Shown: positions 26,900 through 35,718, numbered from the stretch's first letter. The stretch is 46,402 nt of DNA from Clostridia bacterium (GCA_017542695.1 JAFXWT010000142.1:1-46402); one strand, 5' to 3'. Notes: a model not told the origin generated them from the sequence alone. Translations and numbers: made by a program.

Positions 26900-27557
26900 T
26901 TTTCATTTCCTCTCTTATAATATCGATCACGAAAATGTCATCTAACAATGAACTCTTTTTGACTTCGTTTCTGTAATCTTTTCTCGCTTTTGTGTCGCGG
27001 GCGACGAATTTCGGATAATATATCTCTTTATCCGCGGTGTCCGCGCCGACAAATTTTATCTGTTTGAATGCCTTTTCGGAAACAAGAGCGTTTTGCTTTC
27101 CGAGTTTTCCGAGTGTCAGCGCTTTCCCGAGACTTCTCAGCGGCAACGTGTTGCTGACGAACGACTGAGCATAGGAAAAATATGAGTCGTCCGCTCTGTA
27201 TCCTATGATAACATCGACATTTGTTGTGTCGACCGAATAATGCTCGATTATATATTCTCTTGCTTGGATCGATATCGCGTCTTGCAATGAGAACACGCGG
27301 TTTTTGAGAAGTATCGCTATCCAATTGAGCACGGTGTGGTTGCCGTCAAGGAGATTCAATATTTTAAGTCCTTTGGTGTCGAATCTGTATTCGTTTGAAA
27401 AGCCGTCCTTGTTTTCTTTGCACGCCCATTCTTTCGCCATTTCGGGAAGCTCCGTGCAGTAAAACCCGCGACCGTAGTCATTGGTCTCTTTTCCGAGTTT
27501 CAGTTCCGGCTTTTTTATTATGTGATCCGAACCGTGTAATAATGTGATTACCGACAT
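26862..27557 (-). CDS. DUF3990 ADP-ribosyltransferase-like toxin
   Basis: A 231-residue protein. LLHGSDHIIKKPELKLG, followed by NDYGRGFYCTELPEMAKEWA, matches DUF3990 proteins, which belong to the ADP-ribosyltransferase (ART) superfamily. The His of HGS and the Tyr of GFYCT fit the NAD-binding triad; the third acidic residue was not identified with certainty. A central IIGYRADDSYFSYAQSF segment is also typical. AAAGGA precedes the ATG. Toxin activity and target are inferred, not shown by sequence. Confidence 0.75.
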   Translation of the reverse strand: MSVITLLHGSDHIIKKPELKLGKETNDYGRGFYCTELPEMAKEWACKENKDGFSNEYRFDTKGLKILNLLDGNHTVLNWIAILLKNRVFSLQDAISIQAREYIIEHYSVDTTNVDVIIGYRADDSYFSYAQSFVSNTLPLRSLGKALTLGKLGKQNALVSEKAFKQIKFVGADTADKEIYYPKFVARDTKARKDYRNEVKKSSLLDDIFVIDIIREEMKNDDPRIQRIVLK

Positions 27558-27572
27558 GATAAAGTCCTTTCT

Positions 27573-27625
27573 GTATCGTTACAACGATACAATAATATTA
27601 TATCGTCCCAACGATATAATGTCAA
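27573..27625 (-). promoter_or_regulatory. Toxin-antitoxin promoter with two palindromic operators
   Basis: On the minus strand, -35 TTGACA (27625-27620) and -10 TATAAT (27602-27597) are 17 bases apart. Operator one is ATATCGT-N4-ACGATAT (27600-27617), filling the spacer. Operator two is GTATCGTT-N2-AACGATAC (27573-27590), covering the transcription start region. Both share ATCGT half-sites. Autoregulation by the XRE antitoxin is the natural reading. Confidence 0.8.
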
Positions 27626-27724
27626 GCGGTTTTTTCAAAAATCTTTTCTTTGTTTACTGTGTCGCAATAATAGAGTTTACCGAAATATATCTCTTTTTTC
27701 CTGAAAACTTGTTTCTTGATAATA

Positions 27725-28366
27725 CTATGTATTATTTGTTTGCTCTTTTTTTCTGTTCAGCGTAAGTTCATACGTTACTGGCGTATAATGATTCAAAACC
27801 AAAACTGCATTTGTTGCAGCCATCTCAATTAGTGAAACATAAGAAAAGTTATTTTCCTCACTTAGCATATAGTGCGGAAAGAAAAACTCGGGGAAAAATG
27901 TTTTTGATTTCACATGCCAACCACCTTGCGAAGGAACAAAAAGCGCGTTGGATTTATACATAATATCTTCAAGTTTGAAATATATTGTTTTTTTACCTTT
28001 TGTATGTACATCTTCATTTTTGCAAATTATCGTTCTCGCAAAAGCCGAAATCCAAATTGCTGCTCGTTCCTCGTCGGTTTGAGAAAGTGTTAACAAGCAT
28101 GCAGTGTGAATAGTTCCTGCATTCCACAGAAAAGCATTATCACGCATCATTTGTTCAAATAAAACAGATTCTGGTTTTTGGGGTTCATTTCTTGTGTTTT
28201 TTTCGGCCCAAGTTGAATGATATAAATGACTGACTTTTTGCTCACATTTTTTGGGAACAGGTTTAATAATGTAATTCATGGGATCTTTTAATTCCGGATA
28301 AAAGCACTCAAAATAGCACCAATAACTATATATTTTTTCCCAAGTCAATTCTTCATTAGACATCAT
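27725..28366 (-). CDS. Hypothetical protein
   Basis: A 213-residue, AT-rich gene. No family is recognised. The protein is rich in aromatic residues (WEKIYSYWCYFECFYPEL at the N-terminus; KTFFPEFFFPHYML near residue 175) and has no signal peptide or membrane segment. GAAAGGAAG precedes the ATG at 28366. It is monocistronic, between the toxin promoter and the divergent phosphatase gene, so it is likely cargo of the island. Confidence 0.6.
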   Translation of the reverse strand: MMSNEELTWEKIYSYWCYFECFYPELKDPMNYIIKPVPKKCEQKVSHLYHSTWAEKNTRNEPQKPESVLFEQMMRDNAFLWNAGTIHTACLLTLSQTDEERAAIWISAFARTIICKNEDVHTKGKKTIYFKLEDIMYKSNALFVPSQGGWHVKSKTFFPEFFFPHYMLSEENNFSYVSLIEMAATNAVLVLNHYTPVTYELTLNRKKEQTNNT

Positions 28367-28480
28367 AGATGCTTCCTTTCTTCTTTTCGGCAGTAAATGA
28401 TAAAATCAAAAATCTTTTTTGTTTTATAGTAACTGATTTTTTATGCTTTGTCAAGGAAAAACGTTTTTTTGAAATGCATC

Positions 28481-28525
28481 TTGACAAATCTTCAAAGTCA
28501 AGGTATAATGCCACAACGTTATGGC
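28481..28525 (+). promoter_or_regulatory. Promoter of the phosphatase-HepT operon with near-palindromic operator
   Basis: TTGACA (28481-28486) and TATAAT (28504-28509) are 17 bases apart. GCCACAACGTTATGGC (28510-28525), a palindrome with two mismatches, lies at the expected transcription start. Confidence 0.7.
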
Positions 28526-28551
28526 GTAATACTCTCGAAAGAAGGAAAAAT

Positions 28552-29271
28552 ATGATCTACATAACTGCCGACATTCACGGAAATATGGAGCGATACCGGT
28601 CGCTCATGAGCAAGATCGACTTAAAACCCGACGACACGCTTTATGTCCTTGGCGACGTCATCGACAGGCATCCTGACGGCATCAAGATACTGCTTGAAAT
28701 AATGGACTCTGAAAACATCAAAATGCTACTCGGAAATCACGAATATATGATGCTGAACGCTTTGCGCCCGTCACCCAAAGCAAATTTTTTTGAAAAAGTC
28801 GAAAATGTCAGACTGTGGCACAACAACGGCGGTCAAGTTACACACGACGCATTCAACGATGAGTCCAAGGACACACAAGATCAAATCATTGGTTTTCTTA
28901 AGGATCTGCCGATAAATATCGATCTTGAAGTAAACGGCAAAAAGTTCAAATTGGTACACGCCGATTCGCTGACGAGATACCCTTCTTTTTGCAAAGCGCA
29001 CCGAAGATTTAATCCGTACTCTGACAGAACGGAATTTGCGGTTTGGAACAGGTGGGAAATCGGCGACAGCAAGCCGCGCAACTATATGATGATCTTCGGT
29101 CACACGCCGACGAACAATTATCAATATCACATTCCGTTTTGCATTTATAGAAACGGCAACGTCATCGGCGTTGACTGCGGAGCCGGTCTTCCGTTGGGAA
29201 GAAAGCGCGGCCCGCGGCTCGGGTGTCTGCGGCTCGACGATATGGCGGAGTTTTATTCGGATCTGATGTGA
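28552..29271 (+). CDS. Serine/threonine protein phosphatase-like metallophosphoesterase
   Basis: A 239-residue protein. It has ADIHGNMERY, LGDVIDRHPDG, LLGNHEYMM, KLVHADSL and FGHTPTNNY, the full PPP-type phosphatase motif set. It may dephosphorylate protein or hydrolyse a dinucleotide. The ATG at 28552 follows GAAAGGAAA; the long upstream frame extension is not supported. It is the first gene of a two-gene operon with a HepT-like partner 14 bases downstream, so a role as a partner in a toxin-type system is possible. Confidence 0.85.
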   Translation: MIYITADIHGNMERYRSLMSKIDLKPDDTLYVLGDVIDRHPDGIKILLEIMDSENIKMLLGNHEYMMLNALRPSPKANFFEKVENVRLWHNNGGQVTHDAFNDESKDTQDQIIGFLKDLPINIDLEVNGKKFKLVHADSLTRYPSFCKAHRRFNPYSDRTEFAVWNRWEIGDSKPRNYMMIFGHTPTNNYQYHIPFCIYRNGNVIGVDCGAGLPLGRKRGPRLGCLRLDDMAEFYSDLM

Positions 29272-29285
29272 AAGGAGCAATTTCA

Positions 29286-29732
29286 ATGAACGATACTAAA
29301 AACGACGATTTTTACATCGGCAAAATAAAAAACGATTTGGAATTCATTATTGATCATACTGCCGAAAAGATGCAAAAAGATATTGAGTCTGATGAGTTGC
29401 TTAATGACTCAATAATGCTGCGGATCATGCGCATTTCAGAAATCACCGACAAATTGACCGAGCAGTTCAAATCAGCGCATAAAGAGATCCCGTGGAGCAA
29501 CATCAAAGGACTTGCAGACAAAATCGTCCATGATTACGATGATTCAGATCTTGCACTTGTTTATGATGCCGTTTTTCACGGGATACCGGATATGTATGAA
29601 AAAATGAAATGTATATTGATTGATAGCAACACTAACGCCGAAGCAGAAATGACCGATGATGAAAAAATCGATCTTGTTTCCGCGCGCATTTTGAAAGAAT
29701 ATCGTGAAGCGTTTGAAGAACTTGCGAAATAA
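29286..29732 (+). CDS. HepT-like (DUF86) protein without the catalytic Arg
   Basis: A 148-residue helical protein. The central segment RIMRISEITDKLTEQF, then EIPWSNIKGLADKIVHDYDDSDLALVY, matches HepT/DUF86 nucleases of the HEPN superfamily. In HepT the active site is R-x4-6-H; here the six residues before the His (LADKIV) contain no Arg. It may be inactive or use other residues. There is no MntA nucleotidyltransferase nearby; the neighbour is the phosphatase. AAAGGAG precedes the ATG at 29286. Confidence 0.68.
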   Translation: MNDTKNDDFYIGKIKNDLEFIIDHTAEKMQKDIESDELLNDSIMLRIMRISEITDKLTEQFKSAHKEIPWSNIKGLADKIVHDYDDSDLALVYDAVFHGIPDMYEKMKCILIDSNTNAEAEMTDDEKIDLVSARILKEYREAFEELAK

Positions 29733-29753
29733 AAATCGTTGATCAAAAAAACA

Positions 29754-29776
29754 AAGCGGAGCCGTAAGCTCCGCTT
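29754..29776. terminator. Bidirectional terminator
   Basis: AGCGGAG and CTCCGCT arms around a short loop, with A and T runs on the two sides, between the convergent HepT-like and kinase genes. Confidence 0.8.
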
Positions 29777-29779
29777 TTC

Positions 29780-30412
29780 TTATGTCAATCCAAGTAGTTT
29801 TTCCGCGAGCGCCAAGGTATGCTCTATGTCTCGGTCTTTGTTTCGCACTATGACGTTGAAACCAGAATTCAGAAAACGGTCGTACCGCTCCTGTGAGTTG
29901 ATCCGCATAAGCCCCCTACGGTAGTTTTCCATCGCGGCTTCGGGGTCTTTTTCTTCCATTATGAGTCGATACAAAAACTGCTTTTCACGGTCCGGTCTGT
30001 CGAAAAAACTGCTGACCGACATCCCCGGGTCGGCAAGCATGATCAGTACGTGCTGCGGCTCGGCGATCTTTTTCAGCGTTTCGATAGATATGTTCGTGTC
30101 GACAAATATCTTCTTGTCCTGCTTGCAAAGATCGGACAGGATCTTGAGTTCGAGTTTTTCGCATTCTTTTGAAACGCCGTCGTACCACACTTCATATTCC
30201 TCGGGCGAACGTCTGATGAAATCGTGCCAATCCTCGAGGTCTCGCGTGTATGTAAGGCACGGGAACTCGTCTTTGTCGAGCTCGGGTAGGAGCGCGTCGT
30301 GGTAGTTTTCTTCGCAGGCGATGCCGCCGTACTTTTCGGCGAGCAACTTCACCGTCGTCGATTTGCCCGCATATGCGTTTCCGTTGATGAAATAGACGTT
30401 GTGGAATTTCAT
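29780..30412 (-). CDS. P-loop nucleoside/shikimate-kinase-like protein
   Basis: A 210-residue protein. Walker A is NGNAYAGKSTT (residues 10-20). A DTN motif follows at residue 105 and LADPGMS at residue 130. It most likely binds ATP and acts as a small-molecule kinase or phosphotransferase; no specific family is recognised. It ends 11 bases before the terminator and follows the GIY-YIG gene by ten bases, so it may be the last gene of the restriction operon. The ribosome-binding site is weak. Confidence 0.68.
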   Translation of the reverse strand: MKFHNVYFINGNAYAGKSTTVKLLAEKYGGIACEENYHDALLPELDKDEFPCLTYTRDLEDWHDFIRRSPEEYEVWYDGVSKECEKLELKILSDLCKQDKKIFVDTNISIETLKKIAEPQHVLIMLADPGMSVSSFFDRPDREKQFLYRLIMEEKDPEAAMENYRRGLMRINSQERYDRFLNSGFNVIVRNKDRDIEHTLALAEKLLGLT

Positions 30413-30422
30413 GTAATATCTT

Positions 30423-31079
30423 TCATATCATCTGTCTGCGGATTTCATTTAGCCATTCGCCTTTGTATTTGAAAAAGCGAGGGCCTTGAATTGGTCGATG
30501 GATATCCAGAAAAAACTTTGCCAACGCTGAAAGTGACCAGGTTTTTCCTCCATATTCGACATGTTTATCGTCGACGACTGTGCATAACGCGCCGTCGTGC
30601 TCATTTCCGCCACAGCAAAACTGAACTTGCTCTCCAATGGCAATTTTACACATTGAAAACGCAAATGGTGCCAAGCGTTCTTGATGCGCATCACTAATCT
30701 CTTGCGCTATCTCTTCTTCTTTTTTCTCTTCTGCTGTTGCTTTCCATTTTTTCAGTCGATGAGTATATCCATTGATCTCAGCAATCGCTTCCAAAATGGC
30801 ATATGCGTCCTCTGGTGTCATGGCATAGAATTCTCGCACGCGTCTTTTTCCGTTTATTTCTTCCGTAGAGCGAAGTTCCGGATTTAGCTTGTCCAAAATA
30901 GAGTGGATTTTCTTGTCAGAAAGCGCGGAATCCACTTCGTATGTAGCATAAACCCTAAACGCAAACGGTACCGCCGTACTGCGATTAAGTTCATCCAAAC
31001 GTTGTTTTAAGTCTCCAGCGTACCCAATTTTAACGTATTCCGGGAATGACGGATTTGTAAGAATGTAAATGTAGCCCAT
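30423..31079 (-). CDS. GIY-YIG nuclease-like protein with RAMA-type C-terminal domain
   Basis: A 218-residue protein. Residues 1-100 begin with GYIYILTNPSFPEYVKIGYAGDLKQRL, a GIY-YIG domain of the T5orf172 type. The C-terminal 75 residues (VVDDKHVEYGGKTWSLSALAKFF, then QGPRFFKYKGEWLNEIRR) look like a RAMA/DUF2924-type module found in restriction-linked proteins. RAMA domains are predicted to sense modified adenine. The start ATG 31079 has GGAGG. It follows hsdR by 13 bases, in the same operon. Confidence 0.72.
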   Translation of the reverse strand: MGYIYILTNPSFPEYVKIGYAGDLKQRLDELNRSTAVPFAFRVYATYEVDSALSDKKIHSILDKLNPELRSTEEINGKRRVREFYAMTPEDAYAILEAIAEINGYTHRLKKWKATAEEKKEEEIAQEISDAHQERLAPFAFSMCKIAIGEQVQFCCGGNEHDGALCTVVDDKHVEYGGKTWSLSALAKFFLDIHRPIQGPRFFKYKGEWLNEIRRQMI

Positions 31080-31092
31080 GATTTTTCCTCCA

Positions 31093-34000
31093 TTATGCTG
31101 CAACCCATCCATATCCTTGAACTGCCATATCGATGAAATGAGTTAGTAGCAGATCGATTTTTGCTGCAAATTTTTCTTTGTCATATGATATCGGTAAATC
31201 CTCATCCAACGATGTCTCAATCGCAGATTTCACTTTCGCGCGAGGTTGTTCATCTTTATACCAGTCAACAACCATCAATGATGCCTTTTCATCAGAGAGT
31301 TTCTTAAACAGATTCTTTGCCGATAGCTTAACTTTTTGTTCCTCTTCTTTTGTGAGTTTCTTTCCGGCAATCAGCAAATCGTAGATTTCGAGTTCTTCTT
31401 CAGACAATCCTTCTACATCCGGCCGTTTTTCTTCCACTTTCAGATCCTCGATAAGCTGCAAAAGCTGTTCATAGTAGTCCTCGTTTTCGGATCCGCCGGC
31501 ATTGTACCGATCTATAATACCGCGGAAGCGCTGTGAGAACTTTTGCCTCGTGCAGTTACGGCTGAGCATCTGCTGAATCGCCTGTTCGATAAACGTTTTC
31601 AGATCGTCGATTTCCACAGCTTTATATTTTGCAACCTTGATTTCTTTCTTCAGTTCTTCGATATCCACCTTTGAAAGATCTATGACCTTTCCTTGATGAA
31701 TCACCAGGTCTTCGTCGTTATCTTCCGCCTGTCCCGAAGAAACGCTGGTGTCCAGTACCTGAGCCATACGGATCCTCGCACGGTTGATTTTTTCGTCGTC
31801 AATTGAATGACAGAACAGCCCGTACAAATACGCCAGCGCCGAAAACTTTTCATTGCTCCAGTTTTTCTCGAAAATCTCCGGACGGGAGGCTTCGTAAAGA
31901 TTCATCAGCGTATTAATAATCACCTTGAACTTGTCCTTGTTTTCGTCGTTAGAAACAATAACGTTATATGCGTCGCGCAACAGTTCCAAACGGTCAAGTG
32001 TCGATGCCTCAGCAATAATCGCGCCAATGTCAATACCAAGTCCGAGTAAGAACTCATCCGCCTCGTCCAAGGCACTGTTGATCAAAACAATCAGCTGATC
32101 AATATCCTTCGCCGGGAACTCGGTGCCGTCGTCTCCGGAGGCATATTCGGTCAACGCCTTCTGCATGTACTTGAACACATTGACGTAATCGACAACGATT
32201 CCGCAGGGCTTGCCCGGATACACGCGGTTAGCGCGAGCTATTGCCTGCATCAACGTGTGACCTTTCATCGGCTTATCCAAATAGAGGGTGGAGAGGTTCT
32301 CCACGTCGAAGCCGGTCAGCCACATGGCGCATACGAATACAAGCTGTAAGGGATCATCCGGATCTTTGAATCGGTCTTCAATATCCAGTCCCTCCGGTGT
32401 GATCGCATTCATTTTTTGTCGGTGTGTAGCGATATCAAGTCCTTGCTTTTGGAACTTCTCGTTTTCATCCGCCTCTTCGGAAACGATGACGGCCATCTCC
32501 ACGCGATTCATATAATTGAGAATCCGCGTCAATTCGTCGCGTTTTTCCTTTGTGTCGGCAGCGTTGCGTTCCTGAACGACCTTCTGCTTTTCAATCGCCC
32601 AGTAATGCTGCACCTTGTCGTACATTTTCACCGTCGTGTATTTATCAACGGAAATGACTATGCCTTTTCCGAGAAATCCACGGCGCGGGAAGTGATGCGC
32701 GATGTCCTGCGCGATCTTATCAATACGGTCTTCTCGCTTGATCACTTCAAGGATACGGGACGCAGAATTTTCGAGAAGTCGCGTTTCATCCTCGTTCAGG
32801 TTCTCGTCCTCGATGATTTCCACCACGTCATCATCCAAGAAGTCGTTTTCAAGACCGACTTCCGGCACGCGACGGGAATAGAACAGCGGCACAGTAGATC
32901 CGTCTTCAACCGACTGCGCAAAGTTGTATTCGGAAACGTAGTTGCCAAACCACTGATTTGTCAGGCGCTTGCTGCCCAGCAGCGGTGTGCCTGTGAAGGC
33001 AATATAGTTTGCGTTCGGCAGGGCAGTGCGCATATTCTCCGCCAAGTCCTTGTACTGCGTCCGGTGCGCTTCATCCACCAGCACAATGATATCGTCGCGC
33101 GTGGAAAGAACGGGGTATTTTTTACCCTTGTCGTAGCGGAACTTATGGATCAGCGTGAAGATAAACGATTTATTGGTTTGCAGATATTCACGCAGCTGCT
33201 TTCCGTCTTTCGGTTGGCACTCTTCCTTTGATCCGATCACTTCGGTTTTCACGAAGTTTTTGTGGATCTGGTCGTCCAGATCCTCGCGGTCGGTGATGAC
33301 GAGAAAGGTGAAATTGCCGGGAATCTTCCGCCGTACCTTGCGGGCAAAGAAGACCATCGAAAAAGATTTGCCGGAACCCTGCGTATGCCAGAAAACGCCC
33401 AGTTTGCCCTGCAATTCCGCGCGGTTCTTCACAGATTCTATCAAATTGTTCACACCGAAATACTGGTGATTCTTTGCAATAATCTTGTCTTTCTGATCGC
33501 GGAACATGATGAAGTTTTCTATGTAATCGATCAGTCGATCTTTCTTCAGCAAACCGTCGATGAAATACCGAACAGAACTTTCACCCACGGTCGCGGCATC
33601 TTTGAGAGCTTTTCTGTCTGGGCGCTCTTTTTCAGAATCAACCTTCAGCCATTCAAAGAAATGATTATAAGTGGCGTTGAAAGCGCCAAGCCGTGTTTCA
33701 AGTCCGTTGGAAAGGACGCAAATCTGATTGAACGCAAATAGATTCGGAATATCCTTCAGATAGCTTTTTAAGTTATCGTTATATGCCTCTTCGACCTTGA
33801 CGATGCTATTTTTCAATTCTACGAACACCATAGGCAGTCCGTTAATAAAGATGAGAACGTCCGGCCTGTGCCAATAAATGCGACCTTGAATCCACATCTG
33901 CGAAACGGCGGTGAAGGTGTTGTTTTCCGGTCGGTCGAAATCCACCAGTTTTACAAAGTCGAAGTCTTCTTTTCCGTTTCTGCAGAGGGTGATTTTAATG

Positions 34001-34311
34001 CCGTTGCGGATCTGGTTAAAGAACTTGTAATTGGTAGCGGTCATATCCGAAGCGGAAAAGTCACGGCAGAGGTCTTTGGCGATTTCAAGCAGTTTTTCCC
34101 GCGGGAGATCGGGATTCAGGCGCGACAAAGCCGCGTGCAGCACTTGCGGGAGCACGCATTCCTTTTTGTTCTCGCGTCCGGTTCCGTCCGGTAGCACTTC
34201 GCGCTGATCCGGCGAGGGATCGCAACGGACAATATCATAACCAAGCAATTCTCCCTGCAACTTTTGCAGGATCGCCTGTTCAATATCGTCTTCGAAAATG
34301 AAGTTTCTCAT
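31093..34311 (-). CDS. hsdR: Type I restriction enzyme, R (restriction/translocation) subunit
   Basis: A 1072-residue protein, normal for HsdR. The N-terminal nuclease domain has the PD-(D/E)XK-type motif RPDVLIFINGLPMVFVELK. The helicase domain has Walker A (HTQGSGKSFSM), DEAH-like VDEAHRTQ, FTGTPL and, near residue 680, MWLTGFDVENLSTLYLDKPMKGHTLMQAIARANR. It translocates DNA and cuts unmethylated DNA. The ATG at 34311 has AGAGG upstream; a GTG at 34326, directly after the previous stop codon, is also possible. It lies last in the hsdM-hsdS-hsdR order, separated from hsdS by four genes. Confidence 0.95.
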   Translation of the reverse strand: MRNFIFEDDIEQAILQKLQGELLGYDIVRCDPSPDQREVLPDGTGRENKKECVLPQVLHAALSRLNPDLPREKLLEIAKDLCRDFSASDMTATNYKFFNQIRNGIKITLCRNGKEDFDFVKLVDFDRPENNTFTAVSQMWIQGRIYWHRPDVLIFINGLPMVFVELKNSIVKVEEAYNDNLKSYLKDIPNLFAFNQICVLSNGLETRLGAFNATYNHFFEWLKVDSEKERPDRKALKDAATVGESSVRYFIDGLLKKDRLIDYIENFIMFRDQKDKIIAKNHQYFGVNNLIESVKNRAELQGKLGVFWHTQGSGKSFSMVFFARKVRRKIPGNFTFLVITDREDLDDQIHKNFVKTEVIGSKEECQPKDGKQLREYLQTNKSFIFTLIHKFRYDKGKKYPVLSTRDDIIVLVDEAHRTQYKDLAENMRTALPNANYIAFTGTPLLGSKRLTNQWFGNYVSEYNFAQSVEDGSTVPLFYSRRVPEVGLENDFLDDDVVEIIEDENLNEDETRLLENSASRILEVIKREDRIDKIAQDIAHHFPRRGFLGKGIVISVDKYTTVKMYDKVQHYWAIEKQKVVQERNAADTKEKRDELTRILNYMNRVEMAVIVSEEADENEKFQKQGLDIATHRQKMNAITPEGLDIEDRFKDPDDPLQLVFVCAMWLTGFDVENLSTLYLDKPMKGHTLMQAIARANRVYPGKPCGIVVDYVNVFKYMQKALTEYASGDDGTEFPAKDIDQLIVLINSALDEADEFLLGLGIDIGAIIAEASTLDRLELLRDAYNVIVSNDENKDKFKVIINTLMNLYEASRPEIFEKNWSNEKFSALAYLYGLFCHSIDDEKINRARIRMAQVLDTSVSSGQAEDNDEDLVIHQGKVIDLSKVDIEELKKEIKVAKYKAVEIDDLKTFIEQAIQQMLSRNCTRQKFSQRFRGIIDRYNAGGSENEDYYEQLLQLIEDLKVEEKRPDVEGLSEEELEIYDLLIAGKKLTKEEEQKVKLSAKNLFKKLSDEKASLMVVDWYKDEQPRAKVKSAIETSLDEDLPISYDKEKFAAKIDLLLTHFIDMAVQGYGWVAA

Positions 34312-34326
34312 CTTAACCTCTTTCAC

Positions 34327-35433
34327 TTAATCTAAATCTGGTAACGATTGATCTATTCTCTTAGCATTTGCTTGGGCTATGGCTCTACCTATAGACGTAA
34401 TTTGAAAATAAGGTTTTAAATGATCCCACCATACGTGGGCTTTTTCAATGGCTTCGTATGAACGCAATTTGTTTTTAAAGGCTTCTTGCGTAGTTTTAAC
34501 TAATGCAGGCGTTTTATCATACATTTCGAAGATTTCCGCGACAACTGTCTTTTGCTGTTCGGATAGCAATATAGAAGACTGAGTGGTAATCCCATCAATC
34601 TGAACTAATAACTGCAATTCATCTATTTTTTCCTTGTTAACAACAGGAATTCTCACATAACCATCCAGTAATTCGTTATCAATCAAAAAATCATCAGGCA
34701 ACCCAACTTCTTTCAATTTATTAATGGCTAACTCGTATTGAGGGCTTTCCTTTTTAATTCCGCAACAAACATACCCGTCCCATGATCCCATTATGTATTC
34801 TGAAAATTTTTTAAAAGAGGTGACAGATTGTATTCTTGCCGCCCCCAATATGTCCAGATTATCCATCCAGTCTGTTTTGTCACAGGGTAAATCAATATAT
34901 TGTATTTTACTATACAGATTATTTATCACTAATAACCCTTGCGAAATGCTTCCAGAAACTGGGCAAAACTGGCTCATAACATGCATCATTGTTAGCCCAC
35001 AAAGTGCATCTTCGTCAATTTTATCAATAATCTCTACGGCTTTTTCTATACTTGCTTTTTTCTTTATGTTGTCTTTGTTATTTATTCGATGAGCAATAAG
35101 CTCGGAAAGCATTCCATAATCCAACTCTCTTCCGGAACATGCCGCACTAATTTGTGCTTTTTTATATAAGACTTGAAACGCCGGGTCTGAAAAGGAAACA
35201 AAGTTTTTTTCTATGCTTTCAATTCGCGGTAAAACTATGTCTTGAAATGCCTCGATTCTTTGTTGTGCTACAGCGCCGCTCTCAAATGCACACTTTTCCA
35301 AAACCTGTAGCATAGTCTCTCTCGATATTTCTCTTGCTCTTTCCTCGGTTATTCCGCTATAAATATTTATACTTTGCGCTTGTATCTGGGTTGAGTCTTT
35401 TCCAGCAACTTGTTTTTGACTTTTATTTACCAT
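34327..35433 (-). CDS. LPO_1073/Vpar_1526 family protein
   Basis: A 368-residue protein beginning with KQVAGKDSTQIQAQSINIY, then GITEERAREISRE: the signature of the LPO_1073/Vpar_1526 family. This family has no defined function. The rest is helical and has no recognised catalytic residue. It overlaps the upstream small membrane-protein gene by 11 bases and ends right before hsdR. The DSTQ-x-Q motif also occurs in the partner (DSTQEQVGNITI), so the two probably bind each other or share an oligomerisation element. Confidence 0.75.
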   Translation of the reverse strand: MVNKSQKQVAGKDSTQIQAQSINIYSGITEERAREISRETMLQVLEKCAFESGAVAQQRIEAFQDIVLPRIESIEKNFVSFSDPAFQVLYKKAQISAACSGRELDYGMLSELIAHRINNKDNIKKKASIEKAVEIIDKIDEDALCGLTMMHVMSQFCPVSGSISQGLLVINNLYSKIQYIDLPCDKTDWMDNLDILGAARIQSVTSFKKFSEYIMGSWDGYVCCGIKKESPQYELAINKLKEVGLPDDFLIDNELLDGYVRIPVVNKEKIDELQLLVQIDGITTQSSILLSEQQKTVVAEIFEMYDKTPALVKTTQEAFKNKLRSYEAIEKAHVWWDHLKPYFQITSIGRAIAQANAKRIDQSLPDLD

Positions 35434-35638
35434 TTTTATTTATATCTCCATTTTGGTTAATAATTGTGATGTTTCCAACTTGTTCTTGTGTTGAATCATT
35501 TTTGGCTTTTTGTGATTGCTTTATTTTGTTTTTTATCGCATTCTTATAACCTATAAATCCTCCGGCTATCCCACCAATTATCAAACCTAAGATTGCCCCG
35601 ATAATTGTAGATCCGATTCCATCAAATATCCATTCCAT
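35423..35638 (-). CDS. Small glycine-zipper membrane protein
   Basis: A 71-residue protein. Residues 8-30 form a membrane segment with Gly-rich spacing (GSTIIGAILGLIIGGIAGGFIGY), a pattern that packs helices into oligomers. A basic stretch and the motif DSTQEQVGNITIINQNGD follow. GGAGG lies before the ATG. It overlaps the LPO_1073-type gene by 11 bases; the pair is translated together. It could be a membrane anchor or a pore-forming part; both are inference. Confidence 0.7.
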   Translation of the reverse strand: MEWIFDGIGSTIIGAILGLIIGGIAGGFIGYKNAIKNKIKQSQKAKNDSTQEQVGNITIINQNGDINKNGK

Positions 35639-35718
35639 TTCATACCTCCAATTTATTGTTTGTCAAACACCAAAATAGTTAATTACGAAACTTTATACCG
35701 CTTTTCTTGTTTAACAAT

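Noticed and set aside
28369..28551. N-terminal extension of the phosphatase
   Set aside because: The promoter and ribosome-binding site lie within this stretch and the conserved domain starts at 28552.
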